A DNA stretch of 64,000 nt from Opacimonas immobilis (GCF_048282545.1 NZ_CP182485.1:1426001-1490000), one strand, 5' to 3'. Counted from the first letter of the stretch, positions 52,158 to 61,734 are shown. Translations and numbers: made by a program. The notes: generated by a model from the letters alone, not told the origin.

Positions 52158-55100
52158 GTGAGGTGTTTCTCTATGTGATATTTAATGTCTGCATAACTTT
52201 CTTGAGCAGAATATTGTTTGGCAAAAACAAACCCGTTTTCGGCAAGCTTTTGAGTCAGAGCTGGTTGTTCCAGTAAAACCAGCAGTTGCTCATATAAATC
52301 ATTTGCATCATTAGGCTGATATTTCCAACAGTTGTTACCGTGTTCTAAGTGTTTGTCCCAATAGGCGTTATCCTTTGGAATTAAGACGCAAAGGCCTGCC
52401 GCGAGGGCTTCTAATATCGATAATCCAAACGGTTCTTTCTCACTTGTCGAAACAAAGATGGAATGCGCAAGGCGCAACTCTGATAAGTTTTCAGGTGCTT
52501 CATACCAGTTCACGTTAGTGAGTGGAATATTGACCTCTGAGGCAAAAAGATTGGGATCGTTTGCGCGGATAAAACAAATTGAGCATCTGGGGCGTGTCTT
52601 ATCATCAAATTGCTTTAACGCAGCTAAAAATGTGTCTAACCCTTTCCACTTTAGGTTAGACGCTGCCCACAACACTTTTGTGTGTGTCTGTTTATTGGGC
52701 TTGTTAAAAGCGTTTTCGGATAAACCGTTAACAAAGGTTTTGCAGGTTTTAGTTACTGCAATCGTATCTAAATCAGCGTCGCATCTAGCGAGCGTCAATT
52801 CAATCGATTCTCGTGCTGAATCTAAATAGAACAAGGAATCGGTTTGCAACAGTAATTTTGCATTTAAGCGACTGGCAAAGACTGGACCATGAATAAACTG
52901 TACCCATTGCACGCGACATAGCTGTTTACATAACCAAAGTGCCATGTCATTACTCGGGAGAGAGCAACCTAAAACAGTTTTGATTTGACTGTGTCTGAAG
53001 ATGACTAATAGTAGTTGAAGCGCATAGACTCCGTGCTTTAATATATATTTGTAACCATTCTCACTACCTTTTAACAAGGGAAAATGTTTCAGGCGGATGA
53101 CATGATAGGTGCTGTTTTGCCATGAATCAGGATCGACAGATAAGACATACACATCTATATTTTTGTCTAAGGTTTCTAAGAAGCGCTGAGTGGCAATTTT
53201 TGAACCACCATTAAACTCAATTGTATCAATAATTAAGATGGCAGACGTTTGCTTTTGCCTGGATAGTTTTTTGCGAAAATATCCAGTTGCCATGTGTAAT
53301 AGTGATTTGATCTGTAACCACAAAGACTGTGGCTTTCTTCCTTGTTTAAGTGCCTCTGTATAGATCTCACTCATTTGCTTGACATTTTGAGTGATCGTAA
53401 AGTTCTGCTGGACTCTGTGGTAACCTTCCTCGCCCATTTTCCTGGCAATATGACGTTCAGCGTATAATGTTTTACTTGCCTCGTATAGGCTGATATGAGA
53501 CTCAGGCGCACACAATAACCCCGTCATCTTGTGTTGAATGACGGAGCTGATCCCGCCGACATCCGGAGCAATGCAGGGAAGTTTTGCTAAGCCAGCTTCA
53601 GCGAAGACTAAACCAAAAACTTCTTCTCGAGCACCTGAAATAAATACATCCACACCTTCTTTGATCATGCCAAAGGCATGCTTTTGCTCACCCAAGAGAA
53701 AAATATGGTCTTGCATTTTAAGTGCAACAATCAGCTGCTCTAAAGTGACTTTTTCGGGGCCATCCCCTATGATAAATAACGTTGTCTGTATGCCAGATTG
53801 ATTGAGCTTATGACAGGCTCTAATGACCAAATCCATCCCTTTGCGATGGATCAGCGAGCCAATACTCGCCATCACAAAATGATCTCTGCGCAAATTGTAA
53901 GACCAGCGAAGATTGACGGTCGGTTGTGCGAAGAGTCTATGCGTATCGATGCCATTAGCGACCACATGATAGTGTGGTCTTTGGCCGCTATCACCTTGGC
54001 ATTGCTCGATGATAGGTAGACTGACCCCAACCACATGATCCGCACTGTTTACGCGACATCTTACTCTTTCACTAAAAACATAGCGTGCGTGTAACTGAGT
54101 GATTAATGGGATCTGTTTATGATTGGCAACGGATACCATCCATTGAGAAGGCGCAGCACTATTACAATGAATAAGTTGTATTTGATGCAAATCAACGAGC
54201 TCTTTACCGCGCTTATAGAGAAAGCGTGTATTATTCAGCGCAAATCGAGGCGGTTCCCAATCGCCTAGAATAGTAAAATGATCTCGATAAACGATCACAT
54301 TTTGTTGTCTGAATGAGTGTTCCAATAGCTTGGTATCACACCACACAATAGGTTCAAATCGTGTACGGTCCAAATTGGATACCAAGTCAATTAAGCATCT
54401 TTCACTGCCACGGATCCACTCATGTTTTGCATAATGTACAAAAAGGATTGGTACTCTAGATGAAGATTGCACAGGTAATTGTCTACCTATTGCATTGGCG
54501 TCTGATTCATCAAGTGTTGAACAGTAAATCCGTATTAACTTATTAATGTATTCCACCATACTAAATTGCTTTAATATGGTTAAGCGCGCGTTATTCCGAA
54601 TACGGTTTTGCGCGTCTGTTGAAAGCGTTTGCCAATGCTCTATGGTCTTGATGTAATCAGAATGAGAATACTCAGCTAATAAAAATCCATTTTGTTCATC
54701 GACAATGAGTTGATCTAAACTACCTAAGTGATGAGTGATGACTGGAATGCCTCTCGCCATTGCCTCTAAGCATACCATCGGCATTCCTTCTTTCTTAGAA
54801 GGTAGTACCAAAATATCTAATTCTTTCCATTGCGCGTCCATAGCGTTGCAATGCCCAGTAAAGAGAATATTATGGCTAGCAGTTGTACTTAGCTCTGCAA
54901 ATAATGGCCCATCTCCAACCATAATGAAGGGGTGCTCAATCAAAGTGCGTGCGATATCAATAAAGCGCTCTGGGGCTTTTTCACAGCTGAAGCGACCAAC
55001 AAAGCCAATCTTGTTACCATAAGTCATAGAAATATGAGTGCAATCTAATGCATTAAACATCACTGTAGCACGGCTATTTAGTGATTTTGCGATAGGGTGA

Positions 55101-55516
55101 CTGACCGCAATATTGTGGTCACTTAGACAGGATGATAAGCGGTCAAGAAAATCGTAATAAAAGAGCTTTCCTGTGCCTTGGTCTCCAGAATGGTAGGTAG
55201 CAACATGTTTGCTTGTGCAGAAAATTGATGCAAGGCGACACCATAAATTGGCTTTATATCCGTGTGAATGTAGGACATGAAATTTATTTTCTCTAATAAA
55301 ATTAAAGAAATCACGAAAGCCGTCGTTAACTGTATATGTACGAATATTCTTACATTCTAATTTGGGTATCAGAATGTGTTCGCCGTAGTGTTTGAGGCGG
55401 ATGAAGCATACTTCTAATGGTATTGCTTCACTTACATTTAGTGCAGTTGCGACACCATAGACATGAGACTCGATACCCGCATAGGTACGGGTATCTAAAA
55501 CGATCCCTATTTTCAC
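52154..55516 (-). CDS. Triple-module family 4 glycosyltransferase
   Basis: 1120 residues containing three complete-looking GT-B units in one frame. Module 1 (about 1-340): MKIGIVLDTRTYAGIESHVYG, KIGFVGRFSCEKAPERFIDIA, KEGMPMVCLEAMARGIPVI. Module 2 (about 350-715): HYAKHEWIRGSERCLIDLV, MASIGSLIHRKGMDLVIRAC, REEVFGLVFAEAGLAKLPCIAPD. Module 3 (about 750-1120): IIDTIEFNGGSKIATQRFLE, EKEPFGLSILEALAAGLCVLIP. The second module starts with an acceptor domain of its own, so these are not repeats within one enzyme. It could add three sugars in succession, or some modules may be structural. It overlaps wzx by 4 bp and lies 103 bp after the phosphomannomutase. Confidence 0.9.
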   Translation of the reverse strand: MKIGIVLDTRTYAGIESHVYGVATALNVSEAIPLEVCFIRLKHYGEHILIPKLECKNIRTYTVNDGFRDFFNFIRENKFHVLHSHGYKANLWCRLASIFCTSKHVATYHSGDQGTGKLFYYDFLDRLSSCLSDHNIAVSHPIAKSLNSRATVMFNALDCTHISMTYGNKIGFVGRFSCEKAPERFIDIARTLIEHPFIMVGDGPLFAELSTTASHNILFTGHCNAMDAQWKELDILVLPSKKEGMPMVCLEAMARGIPVITHHLGSLDQLIVDEQNGFLLAEYSHSDYIKTIEHWQTLSTDAQNRIRNNARLTILKQFSMVEYINKLIRIYCSTLDESDANAIGRQLPVQSSSRVPILFVHYAKHEWIRGSERCLIDLVSNLDRTRFEPIVWCDTKLLEHSFRQQNVIVYRDHFTILGDWEPPRFALNNTRFLYKRGKELVDLHQIQLIHCNSAAPSQWMVSVANHKQIPLITQLHARYVFSERVRCRVNSADHVVGVSLPIIEQCQGDSGQRPHYHVVANGIDTHRLFAQPTVNLRWSYNLRRDHFVMASIGSLIHRKGMDLVIRACHKLNQSGIQTTLFIIGDGPEKVTLEQLIVALKMQDHIFLLGEQKHAFGMIKEGVDVFISGAREEVFGLVFAEAGLAKLPCIAPDVGGISSVIQHKMTGLLCAPESHISLYEASKTLYAERHIARKMGEEGYHRVQQNFTITQNVKQMSEIYTEALKQGRKPQSLWLQIKSLLHMATGYFRKKLSRQKQTSAILIIDTIEFNGGSKIATQRFLETLDKNIDVYVLSVDPDSWQNSTYHVIRLKHFPLLKGSENGYKYILKHGVYALQLLLVIFRHSQIKTVLGCSLPSNDMALWLCKQLCRVQWVQFIHGPVFASRLNAKLLLQTDSLFYLDSARESIELTLARCDADLDTIAVTKTCKTFVNGLSENAFNKPNKQTHTKVLWAASNLKWKGLDTFLAALKQFDDKTRPRCSICFIRANDPNLFASEVNIPLTNVNWYEAPENLSELRLAHSIFVSTSEKEPFGLSILEALAAGLCVLIPKDNAYWDKHLEHGNNCWKYQPNDANDLYEQLLVLLEQPALTQKLAENGFVFAKQYSAQESYADIKYHIEKHLT

Positions 55517-55619
55517 TAGTAATCTTCATTGATAAAAGGTTACTTTCTTTATCGTATGCAACTTTTCTGATTTGAGTATTTCAAAAATTTATTTTGATAA
55601 TTTATGCTTTAATATAGGT

Positions 55620-57041
55620 TTACAAACTTTGAACTGTGCATAGTGCAGTCAGCACTAATTGCTTAGCCAGATCTTGACTGTTACTCTCTGCATAACAGCG
55701 CAGTTCGGGCGAATTACCACTGGGACGAAGGTGCACAATATCCCCAGTATTCAACGTAATGCGCAGTCCATCCACAGTATTGATTTGTTCAACTTCGGCA
55801 CTCACGCCCATTGCAGTAATAAGTTGCCTAGGATGAGCACTGAGTTGTTTGATGAGTTCTTGCGAACGCTCGGTGGCAAATTCTTTGATTCGATCCGAGT
55901 CGGTGAAGCGCTGGGGGAGGGCGGCAACCAACTGACTGATCGTGGTTTGTTGAGCACACGCCTCTGCTAATATAACGATCCCAGGTAATAATGCATCGCG
56001 AGTCGGTAAGGCATGGATAGTGTGATCATTAAAGTTTACATCGGAACCTAATAAGAACCCACCATTCGCCTCAAAGCCGGCCACGGAGCGATAATCAAAA
56101 TCGAGTGACGCAAAGGCCTCAATGACATAAGGAGAGCCAACCTTGGTGCGTGTGACGTGGCTAAATGCTTGACTCGCTTCAATCGCGGTATTACAGCTCA
56201 CTGGCACCGCTAAGGCTTCAATCTGCAATGCTTTGGCCGTTAATAGACCAACGATATCACCGCGTAACCATACCCCTTTTTCATCACCAATTAAAGGACG
56301 GTCGCCATCCCCATCTGTCGAAAAGATCATATCGAACTGATGCGCCTCAGACCAAGCTCTCGCTTTTGCTTTATCTTCTTCACTGACTGCTTCGGTGTCG
56401 ATAGGAACAAATTCATCTGAACGTTCCAAAGCAATAACTTCGGCTCCCAAGGCTTTGAATATCGGCGCGTAGAGTTCACGACCAGCACTGGAATGCTCAT
56501 AAATTCCAATGCGCTTGCCGGCAAATACATCTGGGGCAAATAATCTAGTCGCTCGCTCAATGTATCTTGCAGTTGCAGCCGTTTCGATATCCGGGAGTGC
56601 GATTGCAGGACAACCAGCAAACTCAGTAGTGCAGGATAAAATAGCCTGTTCATGTGCCTTAGTAATTTCTCCCTCAGGGGTATAGAACTTAAGGCCGTTG
56701 CGGTCAAAAGGAATGTGCGAACCGGTGACCATGATACATGGGACATTTTCTTGTAGTGACGCTAAAGCTAATGCTGGGGTAGGTAATACACCACAATATA
56801 CCGCTTGAATACCTAATACTTTCAGCGCGCTGATACAATAACGGGCGATGTCAGGAGAGCTTGGACGATTGTCAATACCCACTAAGACGCGATTAAATGC
56901 GTAGTCTTGTTGCATCGACTTAATAAACGCAAAAGTAAACGCATGGCATGCGAGGGGAGTAAAGTCCGCGACTAAACCTCGGGCGCCTGATGTGCCAAAT
57001 TTTATGCCACTCTCGGCGATGGTTTGACTGCAAGTCGGCAT
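55620..57041 (-). CDS. Phosphomannomutase/phosphoglucomutase-family enzyme
   Basis: 473 residues of the alpha-D-phosphohexomutase superfamily. The N-terminus reads KFGTSGARGLVADFTP, the active-site serine is Ser108 in MVTGSHIPFDRNGLKFY, the magnesium loop is STDGDGDRPL, sugar-binding is GFEANGGFLLGSD and phosphate binding is RPSGNSPELRCY. It interconverts hexose-6-phosphate and hexose-1-phosphate, probably supplying GDP-mannose or a similar donor. Mannose versus glucose/glucosamine specificity is uncertain. It is the most upstream gene of the minus-strand polysaccharide run. Confidence 0.88.
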   Translation of the reverse strand: MPTCSQTIAESGIKFGTSGARGLVADFTPLACHAFTFAFIKSMQQDYAFNRVLVGIDNRPSSPDIARYCISALKVLGIQAVYCGVLPTPALALASLQENVPCIMVTGSHIPFDRNGLKFYTPEGEITKAHEQAILSCTTEFAGCPAIALPDIETAATARYIERATRLFAPDVFAGKRIGIYEHSSAGRELYAPIFKALGAEVIALERSDEFVPIDTEAVSEEDKAKARAWSEAHQFDMIFSTDGDGDRPLIGDEKGVWLRGDIVGLLTAKALQIEALAVPVSCNTAIEASQAFSHVTRTKVGSPYVIEAFASLDFDYRSVAGFEANGGFLLGSDVNFNDHTIHALPTRDALLPGIVILAEACAQQTTISQLVAALPQRFTDSDRIKEFATERSQELIKQLSAHPRQLITAMGVSAEVEQINTVDGLRITLNTGDIVHLRPSGNSPELRCYAESNSQDLAKQLVLTALCTVQSL

Positions 57042-57088
57042 ATCTCATCCTTGTATATTGAACATAAACAACAAGTATTGTAAACGAG

Positions 57089-57132
57089 AAAAGCCGAATC
57101 TCAAGGGCAAAACCCATGTGATTCGGCTTTTT
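57089..57132 (-). terminator. Terminator downstream of acuI
   Basis: A 12-bp stem (AAAAGCCGAATC at 57089-57100 with GATTCGGCTTTT at 57120-57131) encloses a 19-nt loop with an inner GGG/CCC pair. On the minus strand it follows the acuI stop by about 30 nt and separates it from the phosphomannomutase gene. Confidence 0.85.
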
Positions 57133-57160
57133 GTTATAGTGCATTAGTCCTAGTGACTGC

Positions 57161-58126
57161 TCATAGCTTCACTAAATAACGTCCTGTTACAGAGCCCGCC
57201 ATCATATTTTGCGCAGCTTCAACACAGTCATCTAAGCCAATTTCGTGAGTAATTTGTTGAATGACACTCGGGTCGAGTTCATTGGCTAAATCATCCCAAG
57301 CGCGTTGTCGCTTGTTTTGTGGACAATAGACAGAATCGATACCGAGCAAAGAAACTCCACGTAAAATAAATGGCGCTACAGAGCTAGGTAAATCCATACC
57401 TTGTGCTAGACCACATGCTGTCACCACACCACCATATTGGGTGTTGGCAATAATATTCGCCAAAGTGTGTGAGCCAACGACATCCACCGCTCCTGCCCAA
57501 TCTTGACCACCTAAAATTCGCGCTTTGCCTTCGTATTCTTTCCGATCTTTGATAGCCGTCGCTCCAAGACCGGTTAAATAATCCGCTTGCTGGGCTTTGC
57601 CACTTAACGCCGTTACAGAGTAACCTCGCTTAGCCAAGATAGCCACAGCGACAGAGCCCACACCACCGGTTGCGCCAGAGACTAAAATATTACCGGATGC
57701 TGGGCTAACGCCTGCATCACGTAAGGCATTGCAACACAGCATAGCTGTGTAACCTGCCGTGCCAATGCCCATTGCATCCTGTGGCGACATGTTTTCAGGT
57801 AATTTGATCAACCACTTGCTTTTGACACGCGCGTATTCAGCTAGGCCACCCCAGTGTTTTTCACCGACGCCCCAACCGTTCAAGACAACGGTGTCACCCA
57901 CTGCAAATTCGGTGGAATCGGATTCTTCTACGACACCAACAAAATCAATCCCTGGTACCATAGGATACGATTTCGCAATGGGCGCACTGGCGGTCAATGC
58001 CAATGCGTCTTTGTAGTTAAGCGTCGAATAGGCAACTTTAACAAGTACATCGCCTTCGGGTAAATCGGTTACATTGCATTGTTCTATCGCAACTTGTTTA
58101 TCTTCACGTAACACTATCGCGCGCAT
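57161..58126 (-). CDS. acuI: AcuI/YhdH, acryloyl-CoA reductase (NADPH)
   Basis: 321 residues of the zinc-independent MDR family. Conserved YhdH/AcuI features are AYSTLNYKDALALTASAPIAKSYPMVPGIDFVG, VVLNGWGVGEKHWGGLAEYARVKSKWL, the nucleotide-binding VSGATGGVGSVAVAILAKRGY and LLGIDSVYCPQNKRQRAW. It reduces toxic acryloyl-CoA to propionyl-CoA. It lies 20 bp downstream of prpE, so the pair can turn acrylate (a DMSP breakdown product) or propionate into central metabolism. The pathway link is inference from known AcuI function plus context. Confidence 0.92.
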   Translation of the reverse strand: MRAIVLREDKQVAIEQCNVTDLPEGDVLVKVAYSTLNYKDALALTASAPIAKSYPMVPGIDFVGVVEESDSTEFAVGDTVVLNGWGVGEKHWGGLAEYARVKSKWLIKLPENMSPQDAMGIGTAGYTAMLCCNALRDAGVSPASGNILVSGATGGVGSVAVAILAKRGYSVTALSGKAQQADYLTGLGATAIKDRKEYEGKARILGGQDWAGAVDVVGSHTLANIIANTQYGGVVTACGLAQGMDLPSSVAPFILRGVSLLGIDSVYCPQNKRQRAWDDLANELDPSVIQQITHEIGLDDCVEAAQNMMAGSVTGRYLVKL

Positions 58127-58146
58127 GAATATTCCTTTTTGTTCTT

Positions 58147-60033
58147 TTAGATTAGAGATTTATCTTTCATTACTGATGATATTTCATCAAGGCTTGCAGG
58201 GTCATCAATAGTTGAAGGCACCGTATAGCTTTGTCCGTCGGCAATTTGGCGTAATATTTTACGCAAAATCTTACCAGAACGCGTCTTTGGCAAACGATTC
58301 ACGATTAACGCTTCTTTAAAGCAAGCGATGGGGCCAATTTGTTTGACCATACTGGCTTTTAACTCAGTAAATAAGGTCGCTTCGTCGATCTCAACGCCGT
58401 CTTTTAAGATCACCAGTCCCACAGGGAGTTGACCTTTTAACTCATCTTTGACGCCAATCACAGAACACTCTGCGACGGCAGGGTGAGCGGCAACCACTTC
58501 TTCCATTTCACCAGTGCTCAAGCGATGTCCTGCAATATTGATGACATCATCGGTGCGTCCCATAATAAAGACATAGCCGTCTTCATCGATATATCCACCA
58601 TCGCCACTGCAATAGTAGCCAGGGAATTCAGTTAAATAGCTTTCTTTGAAACGTTCAAAATTCCCCCAGATGGATGGAAGGCAACTGGGTGGTAAAGGTA
58701 ATTTTATCGCAATTGAGCCTTGGCTATTGGGTGGTAAAACATTGCCATCATCATCCAAAACTTCGACTTTAAAGCCAGGGGTTGGCAAGGTCGCCGAACC
58801 GGGTTTTGGCGCTTTGGCTTCTACCCCTAGTAAATTGCCACAGATCGCCCAGCCCGTTTCAGTTTGCCACCAGTGATCAATCACTGGCTTACCGGTTTTG
58901 TCGACGGTCCAGTCGTAAGTGGGTGGGTCTAGGCGTTCACCGGCCATGAAGATGTTTTTGAGAGCAGACAAATCGTATTGCTCAATCAGTTTGCCATCTG
59001 GATCTTCTTTTTTGATGGCACGAAATGCCGTCGGTGCAGCAAACAAGGTTGAAATTTTGTATTCTTCACACATACGCCAAAAACCACCCGCATCCGGTGT
59101 GCGGACTGGTTTTCCTTCGTATACGACCGTCGTGCATCCTTTTAAGAGTGGGCCATACACAATATATGAATGACCGACCACCCAACCCACATCCGATGCG
59201 GCCCAATACACATCCCCAGCTTCGACATTGTAAATTGCTTTCATAGAATAAAATAATGCAGCTGCGTGACCGCCATTATCTCTGACCACACCCTTAGGGG
59301 TGCCTGTAGTGCCAGAAGTGTACAGTATGTACAAAGGGTCTGTGCCATGCACAGGAACGGGTTCAGCAGGTGTTGCACTGGCTACGGCATCATTCCAATC
59401 AATATCTCGTGGGGCATTGATTTCTGCTGTGACTTGCTCACGTTGAAATACAATTACGCTATCGGGTTTGTGCGAAGCTTGGTCAATGGCGGCATCCACC
59501 AGTGGTTTGTACGGAATGATTTTACTGATTTCAATACCACAAGATGCGGTAACAATCACTTTGGGTGTTGCATCGTCAATGCGTACGGCTAATTCGTTTG
59601 GTGCGAAACCACCAAACACCACCGAATGAATGGCGCCTAATCGGGCTACGGCGAGCATGGCGATCACCGCTTCAGGGATCATCGGCATATAAATGACTAC
59701 TCGGTCGCCTTTCGCTACCCCTTTTTCTGCTAATGCCCCTGCAAAGGTGGCTACTTTGTCTTGTAATTGCGCAAAAGTCAGCGTGTATTTGGTGTTAGAA
59801 ACCGGCGAATCGAAGATAATGGCATTTTGCTCACCACGTCCAGAATTAACATGATGATCGACCGCCATATAGCAAGTATTCATTACGCCATCGGCAAACC
59901 AGCGGTCCATGCCATTGTCGTCTTTAGACAGAATTTCAGTAGGTGCCGTGTACCAAGGTAATTGATTGGCTTGTTCAGCCCAAAATGTTTCAGGTGATTC
60001 AATGGAAGCAGTGTATTCAGTTTGATATGACAT
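58147..60033 (-). CDS. prpE: PrpE, propionyl-CoA synthetase
   Basis: 628 residues, the length of E. coli PrpE. The AMP-binding signature is LYILYTSGTTGTPKGVVRD (about 235-253), with WWQTETGWAI and YYCSGDGGYIDEDGYVFIMGRTDDVINIAGHRLS. The catalytic lysine lies in LPKTRSGKILRK (about 590). PrpE sequences differ from AcsA in exactly the regions present here (SLPTPGFKVEVL-type and NLPPP loops). It activates propionate, and in related bacteria also acrylate, to the CoA thioester. acuI follows in the same operon. Confidence 0.93.
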   Translation of the reverse strand: MSYQTEYTASIESPETFWAEQANQLPWYTAPTEILSKDDNGMDRWFADGVMNTCYMAVDHHVNSGRGEQNAIIFDSPVSNTKYTLTFAQLQDKVATFAGALAEKGVAKGDRVVIYMPMIPEAVIAMLAVARLGAIHSVVFGGFAPNELAVRIDDATPKVIVTASCGIEISKIIPYKPLVDAAIDQASHKPDSVIVFQREQVTAEINAPRDIDWNDAVASATPAEPVPVHGTDPLYILYTSGTTGTPKGVVRDNGGHAAALFYSMKAIYNVEAGDVYWAASDVGWVVGHSYIVYGPLLKGCTTVVYEGKPVRTPDAGGFWRMCEEYKISTLFAAPTAFRAIKKEDPDGKLIEQYDLSALKNIFMAGERLDPPTYDWTVDKTGKPVIDHWWQTETGWAICGNLLGVEAKAPKPGSATLPTPGFKVEVLDDDGNVLPPNSQGSIAIKLPLPPSCLPSIWGNFERFKESYLTEFPGYYCSGDGGYIDEDGYVFIMGRTDDVINIAGHRLSTGEMEEVVAAHPAVAECSVIGVKDELKGQLPVGLVILKDGVEIDEATLFTELKASMVKQIGPIACFKEALIVNRLPKTRSGKILRKILRQIADGQSYTVPSTIDDPASLDEISSVMKDKSLI

Positions 60034-60107
60034 GGAGTGTAGGGTCCTTGTTATGTATGTATGTGTATTATTCGTTAATCACATTATTTATACTGTAATG
60101 GATTTGT

Positions 60108-60138
60108 AAAAAATAGACTTCTCCGACTAAAGGAGGAG
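60108..60138 (-). terminator. Hairpin plus T run in the prpE leader, possible attenuator
   Basis: On the minus strand, CTCCTCC (60138-60132) pairs over 7 bp with GGAGAAG (60124-60118, including one G-U pair) around a 7-nt loop, and is followed by TCTATTTTTT. It lies about 75 nt upstream of the prpE start, inside the region divergent from qmcA, so it would stop transcription before prpE unless regulated. The rest of the 233-bp gap shows no gene. Confidence 0.4.
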
Positions 60139-60266
60139 ACACTTCTCTAATCACTAACGATATTGCCATTGGATTCGTTACATTTTGATACAGCACAAAT
60201 ATTGCGCAGTTCATGCTTATCTTTATACTTAATTATTGAATATGGTTGGTTTTATTAGGATGAAAC

Positions 60267-61214
60267 ATGAATACCTCTTTTATCGAAATGTTTTTTACTG
60301 TCCCAGTGTTTGTCATCATTTTGGTGCTACTGGTCATCAAATTTTCGGTTAAGTTTGTCCCGCAAAATCGCGCATTCATCGTTGAGCGTTTTGGTAAGTA
60401 TCAATCAACCAGAGAGGCAGGGATCAATTTTTTAGTCCCGTTTATCGATCGCGTGGCAGCCGATCGCAGTCTAAAAGAACAAGCGGTCGATGTGCCTGAG
60501 CAATCTGCGATCACCCGAGATAACATTTCTTTGGCCGTGGATGGCGTGTTGTATTTCCGCGTATTGGATCCCAAAAAAGCCACGTATGGTGTTGAAGACT
60601 ACGTGTTTGCCGTAACGCAACTTGCGCAAACGACCATGCGTTCAGAAATCGGTAAAATTGAATTGGATAAAACATTTGAAGAGCGTGATATGCTCAACGC
60701 AAATATTGTGTCTTCTATCAATGAAGCCTCCAGTCCATGGGGTATTCAAGTGCTTCGCTATGAAATCAAAGACATTACTCCACCAGCGTCAGTCATGGAA
60801 GCCATGGAAGCGCAGATGAAGGCGGAGCGGGTGAAACGCGCGCAAATCTTAGAGTCAGAAGGCGATAGACAAGCAGCGATTAACCGTGCTGAGGGTGACA
60901 AGCAAGCCATTGTTCTTGCAGCCGAAGCGGAACGCTCTGAACAAATTTTAAAAGCAGAAGGTGAGGCTCAGGCGATTCTGGCTGTTGCTGAAGCGCAAGC
61001 GGCAGCACTCAAAATGATTGGTGAGCAAGCCAATACAGAAGAAGGGCAAAAAGCCATCCAGTTGGATTTGGCCACTAAAGCCATTGAAGCTAAGCAAGCA
61101 ATTGCCAAAGATTCTTCTGTGGTCCTGTTACCGGATAATGCAACCGATGCGGCAAGTTTAGTCGCTCAAGCAACTACGATCATCAACAAACTCAATTCAG
61201 GTCAGACCGCATGA
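60267..61214 (+). CDS. qmcA: QmcA, SPFH/band 7 (stomatin-like) membrane protein
   Basis: 315 residues. One N-terminal membrane helix (VPVFVIILVLLVIKFSV) precedes an SPFH domain (about 30-190) with VPQNRAFIVERFGKYQSTREAGINFLVPF and DVPEQSAITRDNIS. A long alanine/glutamate coiled coil (about 195-270) and a hydrophobic C-terminal segment follow. It forms large membrane cages or microdomains and is linked to membrane protein quality control with FtsH in E. coli. The nfeD gene overlaps its end, the standard pairing. Confidence 0.93.
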   Translation: MNTSFIEMFFTVPVFVIILVLLVIKFSVKFVPQNRAFIVERFGKYQSTREAGINFLVPFIDRVAADRSLKEQAVDVPEQSAITRDNISLAVDGVLYFRVLDPKKATYGVEDYVFAVTQLAQTTMRSEIGKIELDKTFEERDMLNANIVSSINEASSPWGIQVLRYEIKDITPPASVMEAMEAQMKAERVKRAQILESEGDRQAAINRAEGDKQAIVLAAEAERSEQILKAEGEAQAILAVAEAQAAALKMIGEQANTEEGQKAIQLDLATKAIEAKQAIAKDSSVVLLPDNATDAASLVAQATTIINKLNSGQTA

Positions 61215-61663
61215 ATATATTGACTGAAAACTTAGCTGAAACACTGTTTATTTTGGGTATCGCGATGCTCATTATTGAGGTCGTAGTACTGAGTTTATCC
61301 ACAATCATTTTATTCATGCTTGGTAGTGCGCTGATTTTGACTGCAATCGGTGTGTATATCGGCTTGCTATCTCCTGATATTTTGGATGCGGTACTGGCTG
61401 TGGCGATTTTGACCGCTATTCTGACTGCAGGCCTTTGGAAGCCATTCAAAAACTTGCAAGAACAACGCGATGATTCACCTGTGACCTCAGATTTGGTTGG
61501 GTTTACCTTTGTATTAGCTCAAGATGTGTCTCCAGAGAGTCAAGTGACATACAAATATTCTGGCATAGAGTGGCGTTTGGTATCAGCCGTGCCGCTCTCT
61601 TCCGGCACCAAAGTGAGGGTAAGTGAAGTGGCTGTGGGTGAATGGTTCATCGAAGCATTTTGA
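61211..61663 (+). CDS. NfeD-family membrane protein, QmcA partner
   Basis: 150 residues. Several membrane helices (about residues 12-80, including FILGIAMLIIEVVVLSLSTIILFMLGSALILTAIGVYIG) precede a C-terminal OB-fold (about 95-150) with YKYSGIEWRLVSAVPLSSGTKVRVSEV. This is the NfeD1b-type layout that pairs with stomatin/SPFH proteins (YbbK/YbbJ in E. coli). It overlaps qmcA by 4 bp. Confidence 0.9.
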   Translation: MNILTENLAETLFILGIAMLIIEVVVLSLSTIILFMLGSALILTAIGVYIGLLSPDILDAVLAVAILTAILTAGLWKPFKNLQEQRDDSPVTSDLVGFTFVLAQDVSPESQVTYKYSGIEWRLVSAVPLSSGTKVRVSEVAVGEWFIEAF

Positions 61664-61734
61664 TGAATCGATTGTTTGTGGTGTAGATATTTTGCTATGA
61701 TTTTATCATCAAACATCTGAGTAGATAAAAGGTT

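Noticed and set aside
38803..57041. Exosortase (XrtA/PEP-CTERM) locus
   Set aside because: The Wzz, ligase and GT4 genes resemble exosortase-associated groups, but no exosortase or PEP-CTERM tail gene is present in the window. The annotation was kept to exopolysaccharide.
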